From contig NZ_QFQZ01000024.1 in the NCBI RefSeq assembly GCF_003243465.1, positions 1 through 55,629 on the forward strand: a DNA stretch of 55,629 nucleotides. Direction: 5' to 3'. Below, piece by piece: positions 38,357 through 45,563 of this stretch (position 1 is the first letter of the stretch; the number at the start of each line of letters is the position of its first letter). Made by a program: the position numbers and the translations under genes. The notes beneath the pieces are model-generated. The model saw only the letters and a list, made by a program, of their open reading frames with translations. It ran no database searches and was not told where the DNA came from. This stretch comes from Caulobacter segnis. GTDB lineage: Bacteria > Pseudomonadota > Alphaproteobacteria > Caulobacterales > Caulobacteraceae.

Positions 38357-39138
38357 AGCTGGCGCAGGTTTCGGACATCCACTTTGGCGGCGAGAATCGT
38401 GACGCTGTCGAGGCTGCGGCGCGACGCATTGCCGAAGAGGCGCCCGACCTGCTGGTCGTGGCGGGTGATTTGACGCTTGATGGCAAGACGGCGGAGTTCG
38501 ACGCCGCGGCGGGCTGGCTCCGGACACTTGACGTCCCCAAGCTGGTCGCGCCCGGTAATCACGACACGCCGTTCGTCGGGCCAGGCGAGCTGTCGGTGCG
38601 CTTTACGCGCCCCTGGGGCCGGTTCGCCGAACGCTTCGGGCGCGAGGACGGCGCGGACTGGCGCAGCGACGGGATCACGGTCACCTCGCTCAATACCGCT
38701 CGCGCCGCCCAGCTACGTTGGAACTGGTCCAAAGGCGCGGTCTCGCGAGGGCAGATCCGCCGCGTGTGCGAGGCCCTGCACGCCGCGCCGGCGAACGATT
38801 TCAAGGTGGTGGTCTGCCATCACCCACTGATGGAAGTGCTGGGCGGGCCGATGACCGCCCGCGTCCGCGGCGGCGTTGACGCCGCCAATCGCTTCGTCCA
38901 GGCGGGGGCCGACATGATCCTGTCCGGCCATATCCACCTGCCCTTCGTCACGCCGATCCCCTTCGGCGACGGCAAGACCCAGCTGGTCGGTTCAGGCACG
39001 CTGTCCCTGCGCGAGCGTGGGGCCGCGCCGGGATTCAACCTGATCGATGTGGAGGCTGACTGCGTCCGCGTAACCGCCCTCGGCTATGAGCACGGGCGGT
39101 ACGAGGTCTGGCGAACCTGGGCGTTTGACCGGCGCTAA
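38353..39138 (+). CDS. calcineurin-like metallophosphoesterase
   Basis: 261 aa. All dimetal-site blocks are present: SDIHFGG, VVAGDLTLDG, APGNHDTPF, VVCHHPLME and LSGHIHLPF, in the order of the CpdA/3',5'-cyclic-nucleotide phosphodiesterase-like group. Substrates could be cAMP, lipid pyrophosphates or others. Its ATG overlaps the DAG-kinase-like stop (ATGA), so it shares the EcfG promoter; the pairing suggests a joint role in lipid phosphate turnover. Confidence 0.92.
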   Translation: MKLAQVSDIHFGGENRDAVEAAARRIAEEAPDLLVVAGDLTLDGKTAEFDAAAGWLRTLDVPKLVAPGNHDTPFVGPGELSVRFTRPWGRFAERFGREDGADWRSDGITVTSLNTARAAQLRWNWSKGAVSRGQIRRVCEALHAAPANDFKVVVCHHPLMEVLGGPMTARVRGGVDAANRFVQAGADMILSGHIHLPFVTPIPFGDGKTQLVGSGTLSLRERGAAPGFNLIDVEADCVRVTALGYEHGRYEVWRTWAFDRR

Positions 39139-39182
39139 GGCGTCAACGCCATGCGCCGATCAGGCCGCGACTGAATCGCCGA

Positions 39183-39356
39183 CTACGGCGCGCGTCGACC
39201 TCGGAAGAGGTGACTGACAAGCGACACGAGAAACAGGATCAGGAAGACATAGAACAGGATCTTGGCGATCCCGATCGCGGCGCCCGCGACGCTGGTGAAG
39301 CCCAGCAGGGCGGCGATCAAGGCGATCACCAGGAAGGTCACGGCCCAGTTCAGCAT
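39183..39356 (-). CDS. DUF1328 small membrane protein (YtjA-like)
   Basis: 57 aa: MLNWAVTFLVIALIAALLGFTSVAGAAIGIAKILFYVFLILFLVSLVSHLFRGR, two helices with the conserved DUF1328 pattern. GAGAGG lies just before the ATG. An EcfG promoter 75-100 nt upstream makes it part of the stress set. The function is unknown; the family is often stress-linked. Confidence 0.93.
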   Translation of the reverse strand: MLNWAVTFLVIALIAALLGFTSVAGAAIGIAKILFYVFLILFLVSLVSHLFRGRRAP

Positions 39357-39429
39357 TGGCCTCTCCGGATAGGCCCGGCGATGCGCCGGGGCGATGTTCG
39401 TCAGCGAGGCTCACGGCCTCGCTTTCGAC

Positions 39430-39455
39430 AACGCACCCGGCGCCCGTCATGTTCC
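39430..39455 (-). promoter_or_regulatory. SigT/EcfG promoter of the DUF1328 gene
   Basis: Minus-strand GGAAC (39455-39451), 17 nt, CGTT (39433-39430), immediately after the sod stop codon; the predicted leader is about 65 nt. Confidence 0.78.
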
Positions 39456-39465
39456 GGAGTCGACG

Positions 39466-40083
39466 CTATTCCGGGGCGGGATAGGCCCAGCCTTGGGCGC
39501 CGGACTTGGCGGCGGCGTATTGGCTGTCCGCCAGGGTCCAATTGACCAGATTGTCGAACACCGCTTCGAGGAAGCCCTTCCGCAGGTTCTGATAGTCCAA
39601 GTAGTAGGCGTGCTCCCAGACGTCGGCGACGACGAGGGCCGTCAGGTCTTGGGTGACCGGGCTCTCGGCGTCGTGGGTCGAGATGACCTTCAGCGCGCCC
39701 GAAGCGTCCGAGACCAGCCACACCCAGCCCGAACCGAAGTGACCGATGCCTTCGGCGACGAACTTTTCCTTCAGCTCGGCTAGGCCCCCGAAGGTGCTGT
39801 CGATGGCTGCGGCCAGCTCAGCGCCCGGCGCGGTCTTGGTGGGGCTGAGGCCGTCCCAGAAGAAGGCGTGATTCCAGGCCTGGGCGGCGTTGTTGAACAC
39901 CTTGCCAGGACCGGCCGACTTGATCACCGCTTCCAGCGAACCCTTGTCGTCGCCGTTCAGCAGGCCGTTCAGCGCCGTGACATAGGCGGCATGGTGCTTG
40001 TCGTGATGGAAGCGGAGCGTGTTCGCGGAGATCGTCGGCTCCAGCGCGTCGTAGGCGTAGGGCAGGTCCGGCAGCTTGTACAT
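39466..40083 (-). CDS. sodB: iron superoxide dismutase
   Basis: Cytosolic dismutase, 205 aa. Metal ligands and signature are intact: N-terminal LRFHHDKHHAAYV, FNNAAQAWNHAFFW with the Gln typical of Fe enzymes, GSGWVWLV, and DVWEHAYYLDYQN. ATG 40083 follows GGAG by 6 nt; an 18-residue extension upstream is rejected. It lies between two SigT-driven units but has no GGAAC/CGTT site in its 257-nt upstream gap. Confidence 0.97.
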   Translation of the reverse strand: MYKLPDLPYAYDALEPTISANTLRFHHDKHHAAYVTALNGLLNGDDKGSLEAVIKSAGPGKVFNNAAQAWNHAFFWDGLSPTKTAPGAELAAAIDSTFGGLAELKEKFVAEGIGHFGSGWVWLVSDASGALKVISTHDAESPVTQDLTALVVADVWEHAYYLDYQNLRKGFLEAVFDNLVNWTLADSQYAAAKSGAQGWAYPAPE

Positions 40084-40268
40084 GTTCACTCCATGGAAGG
40101 CGGCGCCACGCGATGGCGCGGAAAGGCGACGTGGCATCTAGAGACAGACGCGCGCGAGTGTAAGTCGTCGAACATCTGATCTGGGTCAAATTTTAGAGAT
40201 AAGCTCTGCAACGCCTCTAACAGCGCGGGAGGCAGGACCGCGGCGACAGAGACGGCGACCACCCTTGG

Positions 40269-40312
40269 CCAAGCCCCCGTCCCGAGCTCCAGCGCTCGGG
40301 ACGGGGGCTTGG
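40269..40312. repeat. 19-bp perfect inverted repeat
   Basis: Arms CCAAGCCCCCGTCCCGAGC (40269-40287) and its exact complement (40294-40312) around a 6-nt loop, in the gap between sodB and the holin-like gene. No U-tract follows on either strand. It may end the minus-strand holin-like operon, 29 nt past its stop, or block read-through into sodB. Confidence 0.8.
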
Positions 40313-40340
40313 CGTGTCGGAGCGGTCAAACCGCGAGCGT

Positions 40341-40736
40341 CTAACGCTGCGGCGGCTTGGGATCGAGAAACGCCTTGGCGAGCGAGGCTGTGAGGGTCGG
40401 GTTCTTCAGGGCGATGATCCCCGCGGCGAGCCCGATGCCGAGCGACATCAGCGGACGCTCCCGGACAATGTCCACGACCCTGCCCGTCAAGTCGAAGCCT
40501 GCTTGCGGGATGTCTTCATGGCTGGTTCGACGGCTTTCAGCCTTGCGTGCGGCGACCATGCCGGCAATCGCCACGATTAGCGCGGCGACGGCGGCGACAA
40601 TGGCCGAAGCACCCGCGGCGCCCACGATCGGCAGCAGGATCGCGTAGACCGCGAAGGCGGCCGAAACGACGCTCACCGCTGCGGCCGCGGCGATCGCCGC
40701 GGCCGCAGCAAGGGTCATGAGGGTTTTCTCGAACAT
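40341..40736 (-). CDS. holin-like/YqjE-type membrane protein
   Basis: 131 aa. Two long hydrophobic stretches (residues about 8-36 and 37-62, Ala/Val-rich), a basic-acidic loop (RKAESRRTSHEDIP) and an amphipathic C-terminal segment with a third possible helix (SLGIGLAAGIIALKNP). It resembles phage-holin-superfamily proteins that accompany DUF883 genes. It overlaps the DUF883 stop (TGATG); a GTG one codon earlier is possible. It shares the EcfG promoter. Confidence 0.75.
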   Translation of the reverse strand: MFEKTLMTLAAAAAIAAAAAVSVVSAAFAVYAILLPIVGAAGASAIVAAVAALIVAIAGMVAARKAESRRTSHEDIPQAGFDLTGRVVDIVRERPLMSLGIGLAAGIIALKNPTLTASLAKAFLDPKPPQR

Positions 40737-41086
40737 CACCGGTTATTGCTACGGCCGCCGGCGATCAGCAGGCCGATCAGGACGCCCACGCCGACGCCGG
40801 CGAGGGTGGCGGTGATCGGTCGCTCACGAACGCGCTCCGAGACGTAGCGCTGGGCTTCTTCGATCTGTTGGCCGGCCGTGTCGGTGTAGGCGCGGCTTTG
40901 GGCGCGCAGGGTCTCGAAACCCTCCGCGACGGACTTCTCGACCCGCTTGGCCGCCTCGGTCAGCGAGACGCGCGCGGCATGCGCGGCTTCCGTGAAGCTG
41001 CGTTCGGCGTGTTCCACGGCATCCATGCTGGAGGCCTTGGCCTTGTCGGCTTCCTTGGCGGCCGGGTTCAGGGAATTGGCGGGCAT
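40736..41086 (-). CDS. DUF883 (ElaB/YqjD-like) membrane-anchored protein
   Basis: 116 aa. A long charged amphipathic helix (AAKEADKAKASSMDAVEHAERSFTEAAHAARV...QIEEAQRYVSERVRERP) ends in a C-terminal membrane anchor (ATLAGVGVGVLIGLLIAGG). This is the ElaB/YqjD layout, which in enterics binds ribosomes at the membrane in stationary phase. The ATG at 41086 is 6 nt after AGGAG. An EcfG promoter lies 56-81 nt upstream. Confidence 0.85.
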   Translation of the reverse strand: MPANSLNPAAKEADKAKASSMDAVEHAERSFTEAAHAARVSLTEAAKRVEKSVAEGFETLRAQSRAYTDTAGQQIEEAQRYVSERVRERPITATLAGVGVGVLIGLLIAGGRSNNR

Positions 41087-41141
41087 TGGCATCTCCTGTT
41101 CGCGACGCAACCGACCGAAACTCGGGAAGCGGCGTCCCGTC

Positions 41142-41167
41142 AACGTGGCATTCGTCGGTGCGGTTCC
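41142..41167 (-). promoter_or_regulatory. SigT/EcfG promoter of the DUF883 operon
   Basis: Minus-strand GGAAC (41167-41163), 17 nt, CGTT (41145-41142); about 50 nt leader to the DUF883 ATG. Confidence 0.78.
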
Positions 41168-41270
41168 AAGATAGTCAAGGCGAAGAAGCTTCACCACAGC
41201 GGAATCCGCCTCGCGGAGCCCCGCCCGAAAGGCGCTCGCGCCGGACGCGAACCGAGTCTAAGGTCGAATC

Positions 41271-43109
41271 ATGGACGACGCCCCAATCGTCAGCGACGAC
41301 CGTCAGGAATCCTCGCGCCTGATAGCTTTGCGCGCGCTCGGAATCCTGGATGGCGAGGTCAACGAGCCGCGGCTGCTGCGAGTGGTTCGCCTGGCCGCCC
41401 GGCTTTTCGACACCCCCAAGGCTGCGGTCGCTCTGGTTGATCAGGACCGGATCTGGCGGAAGGCTTTTGTCGGCTACGGGTCGGCGGAGGCCCCGCGCGC
41501 CGGCAGTCTGGCCGAGCGGGTCGTGTCCTCCGGCCGAACCATCGATTTCGCCGCCCCCATTCGTGATGGCCAAGGTCATGTCTTAGGCGCCTTGCTCGTC
41601 GAGGGGCCGGGCGCGAGCGGTGCGGCGCACGCCGAAGATCTGCAGTCGCTCGAAGATCTCGCTGACCTGGCGTCCGAGATGCTGACGGCCAAGCCCTTCA
41701 GCGACCGATCGCTCGAGGGCGAGCGGCTGAACCTGGCCATCACCGCCGCCGCCTTTGGCGAGTTCGAGTGGGACATCCAGCGCGACGTCTTCAAGATTAG
41801 CCCGCGCCTCGCGAAGATCGCAGGACTGCCGCCGGGCGAAATGCCCGCTCAGAACGGCACGGCCCTCTATCCCTATATCCACCCCGACGAGCGCGAGGTC
41901 GCGCGGGCGACGATCGACAAGCAGCTGCAGGAGACCGGTCGCTACAGCGTGGAGCACCGTCGCGTTCCGGACGCCGATGGCCGGGCCGTCTGGTACCACT
42001 GCTCGGGTGTGATGCTGTTTGGCCCCCAGCACCAGCCAAACTACCTGATCGGCGTCGTTCAGGACATCAGCGAGCGCAAGGCCGAGGAGGAGCAGCGGGA
42101 AAACCTCGTCGCCGAACTGGACCACCGCATCAAGAACCTGCTCGCGGTCGTGCAATCCGTCGCCGCCCAGTCGGCGCGGAAGTCGGCCTCGCTGGACGTC
42201 TTCCTGAAGACCTTCGCGGCGCGCCTGAAGTCGATGAGTTCTGCGCACGATCTTCTGACCGCCGCCCGCTGGCGCGGCGCGACCCTGGCGCGCATCGCCG
42301 CGGCGGAGCTAGGCGGGCTAGCGCCGACTCAAACGCGTTGGGACGGCCCCGAGCTTTTCCTCACGCCCAAGGCCGCCGCCGCGCTGTCCCTGGCGCTGCA
42401 CGAGCTGGCCGTGAACGCTGTGCGCTATGGCTCCCTGTCGACCGAGAACGGCAAGGTCGAGGTGGTCTGGCGACGCTCGCCCGACGGGGGCTTCGCGCTG
42501 GAGTGGCTCGAGACCGGCGGACCGCCCGCCGTCGCGCCGGTCACCAAGGGCTTCGGCGCCACCTTGATCGAGGACGTGGCCGGGCGTGAGTTGGGCGGTT
42601 CGGCCAAGATCGACTATCGCTCCAGCGGCGTCACCGCGATGATCGTCGGGTCGGCGGAGGCCTTGGCGGACGCGCCGCCGGTGGAGCCTGTCAGCGCCGC
42701 GCCAGAAAGAATCGTCGAGACCGTGGTCGCCGCCGACGAGACGGTTCGTCCGGGCGCCATCGCCGGCCTGAAGGTGCTGATCGTCGAGGACTCGTTGCTG
42801 CTGGCGCTGGAGCTTGAGGCGGGCCTGGAGGACGCCGGCGTCGAGGTCGTGGGCTGCGCCGCCGAGCTTGGCGAGGCGCTGTCGATGGTCGAGAAGGATT
42901 TCGACGTCGCCGTGCTGGACGCCGACCTGAACGGCCAGTCCGTCGCGCCCGTGGCCGAGATCCTGCGCAGCATGGGCCGGCCGTTCGTGTTCGCCACCGG
43001 CTATGCCGACAAGGCCGCGCCCATGGGCTTCGACGCGCCGATCGTGCGCAAGCCCTACAACGTCCACCAAATCGCCCGCGCGGTCGCCGGCGTCACCGGC
43101 CGGGGCTGA
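41271..43109 (+). CDS. HWE-family hybrid sensor histidine kinase (GAF-PAS-kinase-receiver)
   Basis: 612-aa cytosolic kinase. A GAF domain (residues about 20-145) and a PAS domain (155-270, ending IGVVQDISERKAEEE with a PAC motif) precede the HWE kinase core: phospho-acceptor His in ELDHRIKNLLAVVQSVAAQ, and ALHELAVNAVRYGSLS as the N box. The WLE motif (ALEWLETGGP) and GFGATLIED follow. A C-terminal receiver has VEDSLLL, Asp in AVLDADLNGQ and RKPYN. HWE and HisKA_2 kinases often feed PhyR; that link is inferred here from family and location. Confidence 0.93.
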   Translation: MDDAPIVSDDRQESSRLIALRALGILDGEVNEPRLLRVVRLAARLFDTPKAAVALVDQDRIWRKAFVGYGSAEAPRAGSLAERVVSSGRTIDFAAPIRDGQGHVLGALLVEGPGASGAAHAEDLQSLEDLADLASEMLTAKPFSDRSLEGERLNLAITAAAFGEFEWDIQRDVFKISPRLAKIAGLPPGEMPAQNGTALYPYIHPDEREVARATIDKQLQETGRYSVEHRRVPDADGRAVWYHCSGVMLFGPQHQPNYLIGVVQDISERKAEEEQRENLVAELDHRIKNLLAVVQSVAAQSARKSASLDVFLKTFAARLKSMSSAHDLLTAARWRGATLARIAAAELGGLAPTQTRWDGPELFLTPKAAAALSLALHELAVNAVRYGSLSTENGKVEVVWRRSPDGGFALEWLETGGPPAVAPVTKGFGATLIEDVAGRELGGSAKIDYRSSGVTAMIVGSAEALADAPPVEPVSAAPERIVETVVAADETVRPGAIAGLKVLIVEDSLLLALELEAGLEDAGVEVVGCAAELGEALSMVEKDFDVAVLDADLNGQSVAPVAEILRSMGRPFVFATGYADKAAPMGFDAPIVRKPYNVHQIARAVAGVTGRG

Positions 43110-43113
43110 CCCT

Positions 43114-43557
43114 GTGCTGATCCGTCCGGCCGCGCCGCGAGACCTGGAGGATTGGACCGCCCTTCGGGCCGAGCTCTGGCCTGAGGACACGGCCGACGAC
43201 CACCGCACGGAGGTGGCCGAAGCGCTGGCCTCGGAGAAGGACATCGTCGCCTATGTCGCCGAAGCGACGGACGGACGCCTCGCCGGCTTTGTCGAAGCGG
43301 CCTTGCGCCACGACTATGTGAATGGCTGTGAGACCTCGCCGGTCGGGTTCGTAGAAGGGCTCTATGTCCGCCCGGAGTTTCGCGGCGCCCAGGTCGGACG
43401 CGCCCTTTGCGAGGCGGTCGTCGATTGGGCCCGGCGGCGCGGCTGCAGCGAGCTGGCGTCGGACGCCCTGTCGGACAACCTCGAGAGCCATGCCTTCCAT
43501 CAGGCCGTCGGCTTCGAGGAGACCGAGCGGGTGGTCTATTTCCGCAAGGCTCTTTAG
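43114..43557 (+). CDS. GNAT acetyltransferase, AAC(6')-like
   Basis: 147 aa. GNAT motif A is VEGLYVRPEFRGAQVGRALCEA and motif B is ELASDALSDNLESHAFHQAVGFEE. The N-terminal LIRPAAPRDLEDWTALRAELWPE and HxxE spacing resemble the AAC(6')-I aminoglycoside acetyltransferases, but many chromosomal members act on other amines. GTG 43114 starts 5 nt after the kinase stop, so it is likely co-transcribed. It overlaps the convergent CoA-transferase by 4 nt. Confidence 0.88.
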   Translation: MLIRPAAPRDLEDWTALRAELWPEDTADDHRTEVAEALASEKDIVAYVAEATDGRLAGFVEAALRHDYVNGCETSPVGFVEGLYVRPEFRGAQVGRALCEAVVDWARRRGCSELASDALSDNLESHAFHQAVGFEETERVVYFRKAL

Positions 43558-44756
43558 ATCACGCTCCTCGCCCGAAGGTCGGCCAAGGCGTCCGCGCTCA
43601 GCCCCGCCAAGTCGCTCAGCACCCCGTCGGTATGCTCGCCGAGCATCGGCCCCGGCCAACGGACGCCGCCAGGCGTCTCCGTCAGGCGCGGAAAGGCGTT
43701 CTGCATCTTCAAGGCGCCGAACACGGGGTGGGGCACCGTGACGATCGACTCGCGCGCCTGGAACTGCGGATCCTTCAGCATGTCGGGCGCGCGGTAGATA
43801 CGGCCGGTCGCCAGGCCCGCCGCCTCCAGCTTCGGCAGCAGGTCATCGATGTCCTGGTCGGCGGTCCAGGCGGCGATGCGGGCGTCGAGCTCCCCCTGGT
43901 GCGCGCCGCGCGCGGCGTGATCGCGATAGCGCAGATCGTCGGCCAGGTCAGGCCGCTCCATCAGGTCGCATAGCCGCTTGAAGAGCGTGTCCTGGTTGGC
44001 GCCGATCAGCACCAGTTCGCCCGACTTAGTTGGATAGACGTTCGAGGGCGCGATGCCCGGCAACACCGCGCCCGAACGCTCGCGGACATAGCCGGTGAGG
44101 TCGTACTCGGTGATCAGGTTCTCCATGACCGTCAAGACGCTCTCGTAGATCGCCGCGTCGACCACCTGCCCCTTGCCGGTCCGCTGACGGGCGTGCAGGG
44201 CCATCATCACGCCCAGCGCCGCGTTGAGGCCCGATAGGCTGTCGCCGATCGAGATGCCGGCGCGGGCCGGCGGGCGGTCGGGCTCGCCGGTGATGTGGCG
44301 CAGGCCGCCCATCGCCTCGCCGACCAGCGCATAGCCTGCGCGCTTCGCATAGGGGCCGGTCTGGCCAAAGCCGGACACCCGGGCCATCACCAGGCCTGGA
44401 TTGGTCCGGGCCAGGACGTCGTAGCTCATGCCCCACTTTTCCAGCGTGCCGGGCCGGAAGTTCTCGACCACCACATCGGCCTTGGCGATCAAGGTCCGCG
44501 CGATGTCGCGGCCCTCTCCGGTGCGAAGGTCGATCGTCACCGATTTCTTGTTGCGACCGATCACCGGCCACCAGGGCGAGAGACCCTTGGGCTTGGAGCG
44601 CCCCCACTGACGCATCGGGTCCCCGACCTTGGGGTCCTCGAGCTTGATCACCTCGGCGCCGAAGTCTCCCAGGACCTGGCCGCAGAACGGGCCAGCGATC
44701 AGCGATCCCATCTCGATCACCCGCAATCCGGACAGCGGACCTTCAGCCATCGGCAT
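43554..44756 (-). CDS. CaiB/BaiF-family CoA-transferase
   Basis: About 400-aa class III CoA-transferase. It opens GPLSGLRVIEMGSLIAGPFCGQVLGDFGAEVIKLEDP, the family N-terminus, with KSVTIDLRTGEGRDIA, ENFRPGTLEKWGM (NFRPG) and GDSLSGLNAALGVMMAL. The catalytic Asp should lie in the RPPARAGISIGDSLSG segment. The CoA donor and acceptor are unknown. The start is uncertain: ATG 44756 used here; GTG 44771 and ATG 44750 are alternatives. Confidence 0.92.
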   Translation of the reverse strand: MPMAEGPLSGLRVIEMGSLIAGPFCGQVLGDFGAEVIKLEDPKVGDPMRQWGRSKPKGLSPWWPVIGRNKKSVTIDLRTGEGRDIARTLIAKADVVVENFRPGTLEKWGMSYDVLARTNPGLVMARVSGFGQTGPYAKRAGYALVGEAMGGLRHITGEPDRPPARAGISIGDSLSGLNAALGVMMALHARQRTGKGQVVDAAIYESVLTVMENLITEYDLTGYVRERSGAVLPGIAPSNVYPTKSGELVLIGANQDTLFKRLCDLMERPDLADDLRYRDHAARGAHQGELDARIAAWTADQDIDDLLPKLEAAGLATGRIYRAPDMLKDPQFQARESIVTVPHPVFGALKMQNAFPRLTETPGGVRWPGPMLGEHTDGVLSDLAGLSADALADLRARSVI

Positions 44757-44772
44757 GTTTCCCAGCTTCACG

Positions 44773-44798
44773 GGAACCGTTCACGGCCCCGTGATGTT
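44773..44798 (+). promoter_or_regulatory. degenerate SigT/EcfG-like site upstream of the DUF4142 gene
   Basis: GGAAC (44773-44777), 17 nt, TGTT (44795-44798): one mismatch to the motif. It lies 78 nt before the DUF4142 ATG. Recorded because DUF4142 proteins are often stress-induced. Confidence 0.3.
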
Positions 44799-44876
44799 CT
44801 TTGTGACGCGACGGCGAACCGCGGCGCCGGAGTTTTATCCCTCTCTACAAAAAAGAACCCAGGGAAAGACAGAGCC

Positions 44877-45509
44877 ATGACCCGTCACCTGATGATTGTC
44901 GGCGCCGCCGTAGCGGCGCTGAGCCTTGCCGCTTGCGGCCAGAAGTCCGACGAAACCAAGGGCGCCGCGACGCCGGCCGAGCAGGCCGCCACGCCGGACG
45001 CCAACCCCGCCGCCACCGTCCCGACCCCGTCGGACGAGACCAAGGCCGACGTCTTCGTCGCCAAGGCCGCCGCCAGCGACATGTTCGAGGTCGAGGCCGC
45101 CAAGATCGCCGCCAAGCGCTCGACCAATCCGTCGGTCAAGACGTTCGCCGCCAATATGCAAAAGGCGCACATGAAGACGACCGAGGAGCTTAAGGCCGCC
45201 ATCGCCGCCTCGGGCGCCGCGATCACCACCCCGGCCATGCTGCCGGAAGATCTGCAGGAGGACCTGGACGACCTGAACAAGGCCGACGCCAAGGACTTCG
45301 ACAAGAAGTACGCCGACAGCCAGGTCGACGCCCACCAGGCGGCGCTGAACCTGCTGCAGCGCTACGCCCAGGACGGCGACACTGCTGCTCTAAAGTCCTT
45401 CGCCGCCGCCACGGCCCCGAAGGTCCAGGAGCACCTGAACATGGCCGAGGGCCTGAAGAAGGGCTTCGACACCGGCGAGGACGTCGCCAAGGACAACGCC
45501 AAGCGCTAA
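44877..45509 (+). CDS. DUF4142 lipoprotein
   Basis: 210 aa. Lipobox signal MTRHLMIVGAAVAALSLAAC, an Ala/Pro/Thr linker (residues 21-60), then a four-helix ferritin-like DUF4142 domain: FVAKAAASDMFEVEAAKIAAKRSTNPSVKTFAANMQKAH and KKYADSQVDAHQAALNLLQRYAQDG. Probably periplasmic and outer-membrane anchored. The function is unknown. It ends at a strong terminator. Confidence 0.92.
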   Translation: MTRHLMIVGAAVAALSLAACGQKSDETKGAATPAEQAATPDANPAATVPTPSDETKADVFVAKAAASDMFEVEAAKIAAKRSTNPSVKTFAANMQKAHMKTTEELKAAIAASGAAITTPAMLPEDLQEDLDDLNKADAKDFDKKYADSQVDAHQAALNLLQRYAQDGDTAALKSFAAATAPKVQEHLNMAEGLKKGFDTGEDVAKDNAKR

Positions 45510-45528
45510 GCCCGCCTCGTCCGGACAG

Positions 45529-45559
45529 AGCCCGCCGTCATCGCGACGGCGGGCTTTTT
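45529..45559 (+). terminator. intrinsic terminator of the DUF4142 gene
   Basis: 11-bp stem AGCCCGCCGTC / GACGGCGGGCT, 5-nt loop, then five T; 5 nt before the stop of the convergent peptidase gene. Confidence 0.92.
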
Positions 45560-45563
45560 CGCG

